Source: JAVZLQ01 sp049972525
GTDB taxonomy: Archaea > Thermoproteota > Bathyarchaeia > Bathyarchaeales > Bathycorpusculaceae
Direction of reading: 5' to 3'
DNA length: 24,656 nucleotides
Assembly: GCA_049972525.1 (NCBI GenBank)
Contig: JBMFKI010000019.1
Span: 1 to 24,656 of the forward strand
Every line of letters starts with the position of its first letter. Position 1 is the first letter of the stretch. The notes beneath the pieces were generated by a model. The model did not search any database. It saw only the letters and a program-made list of their open reading frames with translations, and had not been told where the DNA came from. Shown here piece after piece: positions 8,032-15,234 of the stretch. The position numbers and the translations under genes were made by a program.

Positions 8032-9108
8032 TCACCCCAACCTTGCTATAGCTTCTCCTCTAACCTTTCTTCTGAATTCACTGCTTTCCTTTGCCAGAAC
8101 CTCAATATCGTCTCTTTTTATTATTTTAACTTTGGGCAACTCTCCAAAGTCTAGGAGACTTTCGATCAGGGTTTGGCTTATCTGTGCGCGCCTTAAAGTT
8201 TCTAGGCTCCATTCTTCAATAATGCTTAACGTTTGTTTTTTCCCAAAGCGGCTGAAAATTTCGGCAATCACCGCTGTAGCTATGCAGTTGTTTGCAAGAA
8301 CTGCAACTTCAGCGTTTTCAACAGCATATTTGTTGCCGTTAAAAGAAACCGTTAAGCCGCCATTTTCTTTCACAAGTTTAAACGCTTCCACATCGGTTAT
8401 ACTATCTCCAACGTACATAACGTCTGTCAATTTCGCTCCAACTTTAACAACTACTTCCTGAACTGCTTTAGCCTTCTTCACGCCGCCCAACGGATTAACT
8501 TCGGAGAGGAATCGTCCAGACTCCATTTTTGCCATCTCCTCCCAGAAAATTTCGTCTAAACGCAGAATTGCCTCTCGATATTCTGCTGAAAGGTCTTCTA
8601 GACACTTGGCTTCCGGCGAAATCTCAATAATTGGCATACGCACTATTTCTTTTGCCAACTCTTTGAGCTTCTTCTTCTCATTTTCTGTTATATGATACTT
8701 ATCAATTCTCAATCTTGTGCAGTAAACGTTTCTGAGTGGAAAGTCGACTGCTTCACAGAGTGCCTTCATGTAATGTTCATAGCTTGTGCTAACTATGAAA
8801 GTGTGAGCCAATCTACTAACATAGTGCAGCATTTCTTTCGCTTTCTGAATTAAAACCAAACTTTGGCTTGAAAATTCCCGTAGCTTCTTATCTGTGACAT
8901 TATGTGCTTTAAGGAACGGTAAAATAAGCTTTAAAGTATCTCCAGCTTTGTACCCATTCCTTTTTATGGCATATGCTAAAACATCGTCGTAGCGGCTTAT
9001 AACCGTGAAAAGTTTGTCGCCATTTGGGACGAAATGGGCTGTTACTTCAAAGGCATTATCATTTTTTGAGATTGGTCCCTCGCAATCGGATATGAAGACT
9101 TTCTTCAC
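8032..9108 (-). CDS. HAD-superfamily protein of the EhaR-like (COG4030) type
   Basis: The 358-aa protein has the HAD phosphatase core split by a helical insert. Motif I is SDCEGPIS with the nucleophile Asp8, and Glu10 stands where most phosphatases have a second Asp. Motif II is VSTS near 106-109. A motif III lysine is around 211-212 (GGVKKAK). Motif IV is YVGDSITD near 232-239. The N-terminal pattern resembles the archaeal family annotated as energy-converting hydrogenase A subunit R, although no eha genes are visible here. The start is GTG overlapping the purD stop (GTGA). Position between purD and ftr suggests a phosphatase role in purine or C1 cofactor metabolism, which is inference. Family assignment is from recalled sequence similarity. 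Confidence 0.75.
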   Translation of the reverse strand: MKKVFISDCEGPISKNDNAFEVTAHFVPNGDKLFTVISRYDDVLAYAIKRNGYKAGDTLKLILPFLKAHNVTDKKLREFSSQSLVLIQKAKEMLHYVSRLAHTFIVSTSYEHYMKALCEAVDFPLRNVYCTRLRIDKYHITENEKKKLKELAKEIVRMPIIEISPEAKCLEDLSAEYREAILRLDEIFWEEMAKMESGRFLSEVNPLGGVKKAKAVQEVVVKVGAKLTDVMYVGDSITDVEAFKLVKENGGLTVSFNGNKYAVENAEVAVLANNCIATAVIAEIFSRFGKKQTLSIIEEWSLETLRRAQISQTLIESLLDFGELPKVKIIKRDDIEVLAKESSEFRRKVRGEAIARLG

Positions 9109-10514
9109 TTTTTGCGCCTCAACTCCTCCATATGCCTAACACTTTTTTCAATATGCTGCTTTGAAGCCACATCGCTTCTGTGCCAAAGCGCTCCACCTTT
9201 TATTGCTTCTATCCCTTCCATCGAAATTTTCCTAGCTGCTTCAATGCTGTCTCCTACGCCTACAACAGCAACAGCTCTAGATTTAAGTGCATAAACTTTT
9301 TCTTCACGCAACTCCATAGAGGCTGGATAAACGCGTATTCTATCATCATATTTCTGAGTTAGTGCATACGCTTCTGTTAAGTCAACTGGTGAGCCTACCT
9401 CCCCCTTTTTGACAGCGTCTGGAAAAGCATCAATGTAGCCGCCGTAGTTTGGCGGAACCTTATAAGTAACGACAGTTGCAGCTTCTTCTAGCGCGATGCT
9501 CGTCAGGTTGCCGTCTAAAATTTTGAAGCAGACATCAGTAAAGTCTTCCTTAATTATGGGTAAGATGTTAATTATTTCTGGGTCTCCTGGCCTGCTGTTG
9601 TTTTCAAGAATCTTCAGCCCTTTGCCAGTGTGCATAAAAGCTACATAGAATGGGATCCCCCTTAACTCCTTCTTATCTTCAACCTTCCACTTCTCGAAAA
9701 TCCTTTTAACAGTTTCAATTTCCTTTTCCCGTTCTTCGCTGGTCAAAAAGGGCAACGTGTCTCCAACGTCTTTGTATGAACCCATCCCTCCAGTGTTTGG
9801 TCCCTTATCTTCATCGAAAGCCCGCTTGTAATCTCTTGTGTCTGGCAGGGGCACGAGGTGCTTGCCATCGCAAAAGGTTTGAAAACTTGACTCTTCACCC
9901 TCAATTTTCTCTTCAACAATAACTGCGCCGTGCTGAAAATTTGCTAGGAAATGTTCAAGGAGTTGGCTGCGACTGGTAAAGTGGTCTCCCCATACGCCTA
10001 CGCCTTTTCCAGCTGCTGGCATGTCTGGTTTTACCACGGCTTTGTTCTCAAGTTCATCAAGCCACTTGCAAAGATCTTTCTTTACTTCCTCTTGGTTTTT
10101 GTAGTTTCTCGGGCGGAAAATCTTGAAGCGGGGGTTAACTTCTGGTGCAATTTCCTCGAATAGGAGTCGCTGTTTGACCTTGCTTGCTTCTATAGCGTAT
10201 TTTTTTGTTGGGCAAATCATCTGTATGTCCGTTTGCTTTTCGATAAGGTCTCTGACACCCTCTATGATGGGTTTTTCGGGGCCGACAATTCCAAAGTCTA
10301 TTTTGTTTTTGTTTCTCTTTGCAAATTTGCAGATTTCTTCAACGTTTAAGTCTGGTATAACAACGTGTTCCTTTGCTTTTTTCACGTTGAACGGGTTTTT
10401 CTGTTTATCAGTCACATAAATTTCCACATTGTATTTTAGGCTACGTGTGAATATGTCAACCAGCGCCGTTTCTCTTGCGCCGTAGGAGACTATTAACACA
10501 CCAACTTTTTCCAT
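9105..10514 (-). CDS. purD: Phosphoribosylamine-glycine ligase (GAR synthetase)
   Basis: PurD joins glycine to phosphoribosylamine with ATP, step 2 of purine synthesis. The 469-aa ATP-grasp protein has VVKPDMPAAGKGVGV near 160-174 (ATP lysine and glycine-rich loop), EEKIEGEESS near 201-210, DYKRAF and GPNTGGMGSY near 228-247, and ENNSRPGDPE with the metal-binding residues. The N-terminal loop reads SYGARETALVD, where most PurD have GSGGREHA. This is therefore a divergent archaeal subtype, longer than the usual 420-430 aa. A strong GAGGAGG Shine-Dalgarno precedes the ATG, 52 bases after purF. Confidence 0.93.
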   Translation of the reverse strand: MEKVGVLIVSYGARETALVDIFTRSLKYNVEIYVTDKQKNPFNVKKAKEHVVIPDLNVEEICKFAKRNKNKIDFGIVGPEKPIIEGVRDLIEKQTDIQMICPTKKYAIEASKVKQRLLFEEIAPEVNPRFKIFRPRNYKNQEEVKKDLCKWLDELENKAVVKPDMPAAGKGVGVWGDHFTSRSQLLEHFLANFQHGAVIVEEKIEGEESSFQTFCDGKHLVPLPDTRDYKRAFDEDKGPNTGGMGSYKDVGDTLPFLTSEEREKEIETVKRIFEKWKVEDKKELRGIPFYVAFMHTGKGLKILENNSRPGDPEIINILPIIKEDFTDVCFKILDGNLTSIALEEAATVVTYKVPPNYGGYIDAFPDAVKKGEVGSPVDLTEAYALTQKYDDRIRVYPASMELREEKVYALKSRAVAVVGVGDSIEAARKISMEGIEAIKGGALWHRSDVASKQHIEKSVRHMEELRRKK

Positions 10515-10566
10515 TTTTCCTCCTCGCCTAATATTTACGGATGAAGCTTAAAATCATATTTTGTCA

Positions 10567-12054
10567 TCATGCCCTTTCTACCGCTTCAGCTATCTCGTAA
10601 AGCCTTCCAGTTTCCTCGTAACCTTCCAAGAACCTTTTCTTCATCTCATCTGCTATTCTCTGTGCTAATGGTGTTGGATATTTTCCGGTTATACATCCTA
10701 GACATAACTGGTTCATTGTAAAGCCGGTGGCTTTTACAAAATTTTCTATTGACTGGTAACACACAGCATCTGCACCTATTATCCTTGCAATTTCCTCGGT
10801 GGTGTGTTTTGCACCTATTAACTGTCCGTAAGTTGCCATGTCAATTCCGTAGAAGCATGGTCCGATTATGCGTGGGAAAGTAACGAAAAGGTAAACTTTC
10901 TCGGCGCCCATTCTGCGGAGTTTTTCGATGACGATTTTTGTTGTGTCTCCCCTCACTACGCTGTCTTCCGTGACTATGACACGTTTTCCCTTAACTTTTG
11001 ATGCTAAAATGTTGATTTTCTTGTCTATCGTTGTATATCGCTCTTTGTCAAGTAGTATGAAGGCTCTTTCTGTTACGTAGCGATGTCTACGTGTGGCTCT
11101 TTCCCATCGCAATCCTGATGCTTCATGAACTCCCATGGCTGCGTCGTCGCCAGTTTCAGGCATTGAAATGATTAGGTCAGCATCCTTAACTACGTCTGGG
11201 TTTTCTCTAACAAGGTTCCTTCCAAACTCTTCACGGACTTCGTAAACATACTTTTCGTCGAAACATGAGTCTGGTCTTGCGAAATAGGCAAACTCGAAAG
11301 CGCAAAAGGCTTTACACTTATTGTTCATCAACTTTTGTCTGCTAAAGCCATTTTCCGAAACTGTTACAAGTTCGCCTGGTTCAACTTCAAAATCTTTCTC
11401 GAAACCATTTATGTCCAACCCAACAGTTTCCGATGAAAAAGCGTAGGTTTTTCTGTCTGGACTGTGCCCAGCGCATAATGGTCTTATTCCATGTGGGTCT
11501 TTGAAAGCAAAGAATTTTCCGTCTTTTGTTATTCCAGCCACGGAGAAGGCGCCTTCAATTTCCTCCATGCATGTTTCTATTGCTGATGTCAGCTCATTTC
11601 CCTTCATCAACTCGATTAGTAGTTTGTGGCAAATTAGGTCTGCGTCGCACTCATAAGAGAATCTCGGGAAAGCCTCGCTTATCTCATTTTTCATGTGAAA
11701 AGTGTTAACAACATTTCCGTTGAACGATATTGCTAGTTTGAGTCCATTTTTTGATGCCGTTACCGGTTGGGTGCCCTTTATCAGCGATTTTTCATCTGAT
11801 TTTCCAGAAGTTGTATATCGCACATTTGCTATGCCTACATGTCCAGGCAGTCTTCCAAACCACTCTTGTATGGCGCTTGTCTTTATCTTCGGTATAAGAT
11901 CCAAGTTTCTGTAGGTGTGGAAATTCCCATCGTGATATGTGAGGAAACCGTGAGACTGGTGTCCTCTGTGGTTTTGGGCGCGCATCCCCCAGTAAATGTA
12001 TGGAAATATGGGTTGTTTTTCGAGGTTTATTGCCCCGAATACTCCGCAGCCTAT
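10567..12054 (-). CDS. purF: Amidophosphoribosyltransferase, probable non-standard AUA start
   Basis: PurF makes phosphoribosylamine from PRPP and glutamine, the committed step. The first ATG in frame (11985) would yield 472 aa and lose the N-terminal nucleophile cysteine. Upstream the frame stays open and encodes CGVFGAINLEKQPIF, with the Cys codon at 12046-12048. No ATG, GTG or TTG lies between it and the stop upstream. A GGGGGAG Shine-Dalgarno (12063-12069) sits eight bases before ATA at 12052-12054, giving Met-Gly-Cys and 495 aa. The PRPP loop VIVTEDSVVRGDTT is near residue 360. Cysteines in FCAFEFAYFARPDS, GPCFYGID and CLGC match the four iron-sulfur ligands of the Bacillus enzyme. First gene of the minus-strand operon. 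Confidence 0.92.
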   Translation of the reverse strand: MGCGVFGAINLEKQPIFPYIYWGMRAQNHRGHQSHGFLTYHDGNFHTYRNLDLIPKIKTSAIQEWFGRLPGHVGIANVRYTTSGKSDEKSLIKGTQPVTASKNGLKLAISFNGNVVNTFHMKNEISEAFPRFSYECDADLICHKLLIELMKGNELTSAIETCMEEIEGAFSVAGITKDGKFFAFKDPHGIRPLCAGHSPDRKTYAFSSETVGLDINGFEKDFEVEPGELVTVSENGFSRQKLMNNKCKAFCAFEFAYFARPDSCFDEKYVYEVREEFGRNLVRENPDVVKDADLIISMPETGDDAAMGVHEASGLRWERATRRHRYVTERAFILLDKERYTTIDKKINILASKVKGKRVIVTEDSVVRGDTTKIVIEKLRRMGAEKVYLFVTFPRIIGPCFYGIDMATYGQLIGAKHTTEEIARIIGADAVCYQSIENFVKATGFTMNQLCLGCITGKYPTPLAQRIADEMKKRFLEGYEETGRLYEIAEAVERA

Positions 12055-12062
12055 TTTAATTT

Positions 12063-12069
12063 CTCCCCC
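12063..12069 (-). promoter_or_regulatory. Shine-Dalgarno that places the purF start
   Basis: On the minus strand GGGGGAG is followed by eight bases and then ATA GGC TGC. The spacing to ATA is ideal. The alternative ATT two codons earlier would be only two bases away. This site argues that translation begins just before the catalytic cysteine and not at the ATG at 11985. Confidence 0.65.
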
Positions 12070-12352
12070 TTCTGATCGCAGATAGAAAAGCGGTTGCTTA
12101 TCAGCTTTTATTACATTTTTAACTAAAAACTATGTTAACTTTCAAAGAGTTGAAGGCAAAGTCTTAAGGGTTTTATGCTGGAGTGCTCGTTGCACTTGGC
12201 TTAATGTTACTGTTGGCTTCGCGTTTGAAACTAGGTTAAGTCATCAATTTAGTGGCGATTTGTTAACGCTTAGCTGCTTGATGTTACAATTGGTAAATTT
12301 ACAAGAATGGCCAGTGCCTCCGTAGTGCGCACTATAAAAATCACGTAGAAGA
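12070..12352. other. Intergenic region between aspS and purF
   Basis: About 280 bases lie between the aspS stop and the purF leader. The region holds the presumed purF promoter, a 12-base palindrome at 12323-12334 joined to a TATA-like run, and a 35-codon plus-strand frame at 12132-12239 that is interrupted by one TAA. No convincing intact gene or RNA was found. Confidence 0.5.
12104..12113 (-). promoter_or_regulatory. Candidate TATA element of the purF operon
   Basis: The minus strand reads TAATAAAAGC here. A start about 26 bases downstream would fall near 12082, giving a leader of about 28 bases that contains the GGGGGAG site. This is a sequence match only. Confidence 0.35.
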
Positions 12353-13672
12353 TTATGGTGTTACCCTAAACTTATCCCTAGGGTAAAGCGTCACTTCTCT
12401 AATGTTCTTCTTCCCAGTTAACATCATCGTTAAACGTTCTAGACCTATGGCCCAACCTGCATGAGGTGGCATCCCATAGTCAAACGCCTGTAAATGATAC
12501 TTAAAGGAATCTGGGTTTAAGCCCTTTTCCTTTAAGCGTTTTATCAGTAACTCCTTATCCGCAATTCTTGTTCCGCCAGAAACAAGCTCTAGCCATCGCC
12601 ACATTAAATCGAACCCCTCGCATAGTTTTGGGTTTTCGTCGCGTGGCTTTATGTAAAAAGCTTTTGAGTGGGTCGGCCAGTCTGTTATGAAGTAGAATGC
12701 TGGATGAATCTTTCCAAGAGTTCGCAGTGCTGGTGTGGGGATGTCTTCTCCCCAGGGAACTTCAATATCTCTGCTCTTTAGCTCTTTTAGAACGTCATCG
12801 TAGGTTAGCCGTTTAAATGGAACTTCTGGAACATCAATCTTATACTTCAATGTGGCTAGTTCCCTTCTACATTTTTCCTTCACAACACCGCAGACATGTT
12901 GAATTAGCTGTTCAAGCAACTGCATAACATCCTCGGCGTCGGCAAACGCTTGTTCAACATCTACTGAAACGAACTCGCTTGTATGCATGCGTGTATGTGA
13001 CTCTTCCGCTCTAAAAAATGGACCGACTTCAAAGACTTTTTCAAGGCTCATGACAAGCTGTTCCTTATATAATTGTGGGCTTTGGGCTAGGAAGACTTTT
13101 CTGCCGAAATAGTCAACTGAAAAGAGGGCAGCGCCACCTTCTGTTGCTGAAGCGATTATGCGTGGCGTGTGAACTTCTAAAAAGCCTTTCTCAAATAGGA
13201 AATCACGAATCGCCTCTACTGCGGTGTGTTGAATCTTAAAAACCGCCACATTTTCTTCCTTGCAAAGGTCTAGGGCCCTAGCGTCAAGCCTTACTTCAAG
13301 TTTTGCAGGCGTTTTCCCTGTAATGTCCAAGGGAAGTTGGGGTACTGCCGTGTTGAATATCCTTATTTCCTTCGGTATCACTTCGACGCCGCGTGGTGTC
13401 ATATTCGTTTTCTGTACCGTTCCAACAACGCCTATGCTGTAGCGTTTTTGAAGCATTTGAGACTTCGATAAAACTTCGCTGCTGACCTTTTTCCTTGGAA
13501 CAGTAACCTGGATTGTTCCTTCTCTGTCTTGCAATATTATGAAGCGGATTCCACCCAAATCCCTAACCTCTTGAACCCAACCGAAAAGTGTAACTTCTAC
13601 GCCATCTATTTCTGGCTTAACATCCGCAGAGTAATGCGTTCTACGCCAGTCGCCTATAGAATCCAACTTCAT
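12353..13672 (-). CDS. aspS: Aspartyl-tRNA synthetase (archaeal type)
   Basis: This is a class II synthetase of 439 aa, the archaeal/eukaryotic AspRS length. The N-terminal OB-fold anticodon-binding domain contains TLFGWVQEVRDLGGIRFIIL. The catalytic domain shows FLEVHTPRIIASATEGGAALF, QSPQLYKEQL, FRAEESHTRMHTSEF (motif 2) and GWAIGLERLTMML (motif 3). ATG 13672 is preferred over GTG 13681, because GGTGA lies five bases before it. The residue after GWV is Gln, and a TPRG stretch lacks the lysine seen in discriminating archaeal enzymes. It may therefore be non-discriminating and also charge tRNA-Asn; this is tentative. It follows the zinc-finger/KH-like protein gene with a 15-base gap. Confidence 0.94.
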   Translation of the reverse strand: MKLDSIGDWRRTHYSADVKPEIDGVEVTLFGWVQEVRDLGGIRFIILQDREGTIQVTVPRKKVSSEVLSKSQMLQKRYSIGVVGTVQKTNMTPRGVEVIPKEIRIFNTAVPQLPLDITGKTPAKLEVRLDARALDLCKEENVAVFKIQHTAVEAIRDFLFEKGFLEVHTPRIIASATEGGAALFSVDYFGRKVFLAQSPQLYKEQLVMSLEKVFEVGPFFRAEESHTRMHTSEFVSVDVEQAFADAEDVMQLLEQLIQHVCGVVKEKCRRELATLKYKIDVPEVPFKRLTYDDVLKELKSRDIEVPWGEDIPTPALRTLGKIHPAFYFITDWPTHSKAFYIKPRDENPKLCEGFDLMWRWLELVSGGTRIADKELLIKRLKEKGLNPDSFKYHLQAFDYGMPPHAGWAIGLERLTMMLTGKKNIREVTLYPRDKFRVTP

Positions 13673-13687
13673 AATTTTCACCGGTGT

Positions 13688-14221
13688 CTAATCTGCAAAC
13701 TCCACGCGTAATGTTATATTCCGAACTTTACGTGCAATCTCCTTTAAAGCCTTTACATTGAAAGGTAGACGGGAATCGCGCCTCCGCCTTCGCAGAATTA
13801 CACGCGTTTCAGTTGTGCCGTCTGGCAGCCAGATGGTGTTAATTGTAACAATGTTTAAAGGAGCAAATAAATCCTCCAAAAATTTTCTATCATCAACTCC
13901 ATACTCCAAAACGCGAATGTTCTTTCCAGTTTCTTCACTTAAAGTCTTAATGATTTTTCCACCGTAACTTAAAATGCGTGGAACATCTCCGGGTCCAACA
14001 ATTATGGCTAAAGTATTATCTGCTTCAACAGCGCCGTGAAAATAAACATTCTGAAGTGAAGGGTATTTTTCTTCTAGAGGCAGTAACAAGCGGGCAATTT
14101 TTAAATCCAATTCCGTTACTTCGCCAGACTTAACCCTAGCTAAACATTTTGGACACAGTATTCCACTTTTAAGGCAGAAACTACATAACACTGTCTTCAC
14201 GCCGAAAAGCGCCCTCCACAC
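13688..14221 (-). CDS. Zinc-finger plus KH-like RNA-binding protein of archaea
   Basis: The 177-aa protein starts with a CSFC...CPKC four-cysteine zinc site (VLCSFCLKSGILCPKCLARV). A KH-like core follows: HGAVEADNTLAIIVGPGDVP, then RILSYGGKIIKTLSEETGKN, where GGKII occupies the GxxG position. A strand-rich segment ends in WLPDGTTETRVIL and an arginine-rich stretch. This architecture matches an uncharacterised archaeal protein often annotated as NusA-like or KH-domain, and the link with aspS agrees with a role in RNA metabolism. The start at 14221 is GTG with no Shine-Dalgarno. A second GTG at 14200, behind GGAGG, is an alternative that would remove seven residues. Exact function unknown. Confidence 0.8.
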   Translation of the reverse strand: MWRALFGVKTVLCSFCLKSGILCPKCLARVKSGEVTELDLKIARLLLPLEEKYPSLQNVYFHGAVEADNTLAIIVGPGDVPRILSYGGKIIKTLSEETGKNIRVLEYGVDDRKFLEDLFAPLNIVTINTIWLPDGTTETRVILRRRRRDSRLPFNVKALKEIARKVRNITLRVEFAD

Positions 14222-14271
14222 AAATAAAGGAGGGGCGGCGGAGCATCGCGAGCGTATTGAAATATGCTGCT

Positions 14272-14550
14272 CTATCTTTCAAGAGTTATCTCGATTGTGC
14301 TGACGTTTGTTGGCGTGCCACCCTCTTCTCTGGGTGCCATCGACTGAGTTCCAATGCCAACTTTCTTGACCTTAACGTCTGGCAGGAACCTGCGCCTTAC
14401 GACTTCAACGACGTCGACTGCACGGCTTATGGATCTTCCCCTTGCTTTAATATTTACTTCTTTCGCTCCGCCGTGAAAGAGGGTTATGCAAGCCAGTACA
14501 TAGTTCATTACTGGCTTATTCCCGACGAGCACTGAGTTGCTTTCTGACAT
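14272..14550 (-). CDS. albA: Alba DNA/RNA-binding chromatin protein
   Basis: Alba dimers coat DNA and RNA in archaea. The product is 92 aa, family length. It shows VLVGNKPVMNYVLACITLF, EVNIKARGRSISRAVDVVEV and VKKVGIGTQS, followed by a STIEITL closing strand. The lysine in GNKPVMNY is at the position acetylated in Sulfolobus Alba, but modification cannot be seen here. I start at ATG 14550. GAGG lies eight bases before it, and the upstream GTG at 14565 contains that Shine-Dalgarno. A TATA-like TATTTATTTA on the minus strand at 14611-14620 gives a monocistronic promoter. Confidence 0.95.
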   Translation of the reverse strand: MSESNSVLVGNKPVMNYVLACITLFHGGAKEVNIKARGRSISRAVDVVEVVRRRFLPDVKVKKVGIGTQSMAPREEGGTPTNVSTIEITLER

Positions 14551-14610
14551 TTTGTACCGCCTCACTCCTAGTTTTCACTTTTTCTATGGCTTCATAACCA
14601 TTTTTATCGT

Positions 14611-14620
14611 TAAATAAATA
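14611..14620 (-). promoter_or_regulatory. Candidate TATA element of alba
   Basis: The minus strand reads TATTTATTTA. Transcription about 26 bases downstream would begin near 14590, leaving a leader of about 40 bases before the ATG at 14550. Confidence 0.4.
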
Positions 14621-14698
14621 CATTACGGTATTATCTTCTACTTAAAAGAAAATTCTAGGCTTAAAAACAAGTTTTTCTGTGGATTTTACTTTGCTAAA

Positions 14699-14708
14699 TT
14701 TTTAAATA
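14699..14708 (+). promoter_or_regulatory. TATA element of the regulator-sucCD operon
   Basis: TTTTTAAATA fits the archaeal TATA consensus. The predicted transcription start is near 14730, about 30 bases before the regulator ATG at 14761. No equally good box precedes sucC or sucD, which supports one transcript. Confidence 0.5.
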
Positions 14709-14760
14709 AGCGATAACTATTGTAAAGATTCTATTTAACAAAGGTAAGAAGGGTCTAAAA

Positions 14761-15219
14761 ATGGAGACGCTTACAAGGCGTTCATTGCAACTCTTAAGGA
14801 TGATTTATGAAAGGGGCGAAGCAGCAAACGCTTATACGCTTTCCGTAAAACAAGACGTTTTAGCAAAGCAGATAGGCATAAGTCGACAGGCATTAAATGT
14901 TCATTTAAGAAAATTAAGGGACTTGAACTATATTCGCACTGGTAGAGGTTTCATAGACGTAACAGAAAAGGGGTTAAACGCGCTCGGTTTGTCGGTAAAC
15001 CCGGCATTCGTACTCCTTAAGGTACTGCCACACAAGAGGATGCTTGCGTATGAGAAGATTAAGGAGTTAACAGTCCAAAGAGCCTTCAGAATCGCAGGCG
15101 ATGTTGATGCCATTTTGATTGTTGATGGAGAAAAGCTTGATGAGGTTCTGAAAAAGTTATCTGCTATTGAAGGCATACAAGACACAAAGTCCTACGTTAC
15201 AATAGAAGCCATAAAGTAG
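14761..15219 (+). CDS. Lrp/AsnC-like regulator (HTH plus RAM-type domain)
   Basis: The product is 152 aa. The N-terminal winged helix reads VKQDVLAKQIGISRQALNVH followed by LRKLRDLNYI, a typical helix-turn-helix. The C-terminal part contains AFRIAGDVDAILIVDGEKLD and ends in DTKSYVTIEAIK, the strand-helix-strand pattern of the Lrp/AsnC ligand-binding (RAM) domain. Between them is a linker of about 30 residues. The gene lies 15 bases upstream of sucC on the same strand, so it is likely co-transcribed and may control the succinyl-CoA synthetase genes and itself. The effector, perhaps an amino acid or TCA intermediate, is unknown. Confidence 0.82.
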   Translation: METLTRRSLQLLRMIYERGEAANAYTLSVKQDVLAKQIGISRQALNVHLRKLRDLNYIRTGRGFIDVTEKGLNALGLSVNPAFVLLKVLPHKRMLAYEKIKELTVQRAFRIAGDVDAILIVDGEKLDEVLKKLSAIEGIQDTKSYVTIEAIK

Positions 15220-15234
15220 GGGAGACGCATCAAG

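Noticed and set aside
10567..11985. purF as a 472-aa protein from the ATG at 11985
   Set aside because: It would lack the essential N-terminal cysteine that is encoded in the same open frame upstream.
14257..14535. Ninety-two-codon plus-strand frame antisense to alba
   Set aside because: Composition is unlike a protein, and alba on the other strand is clear.
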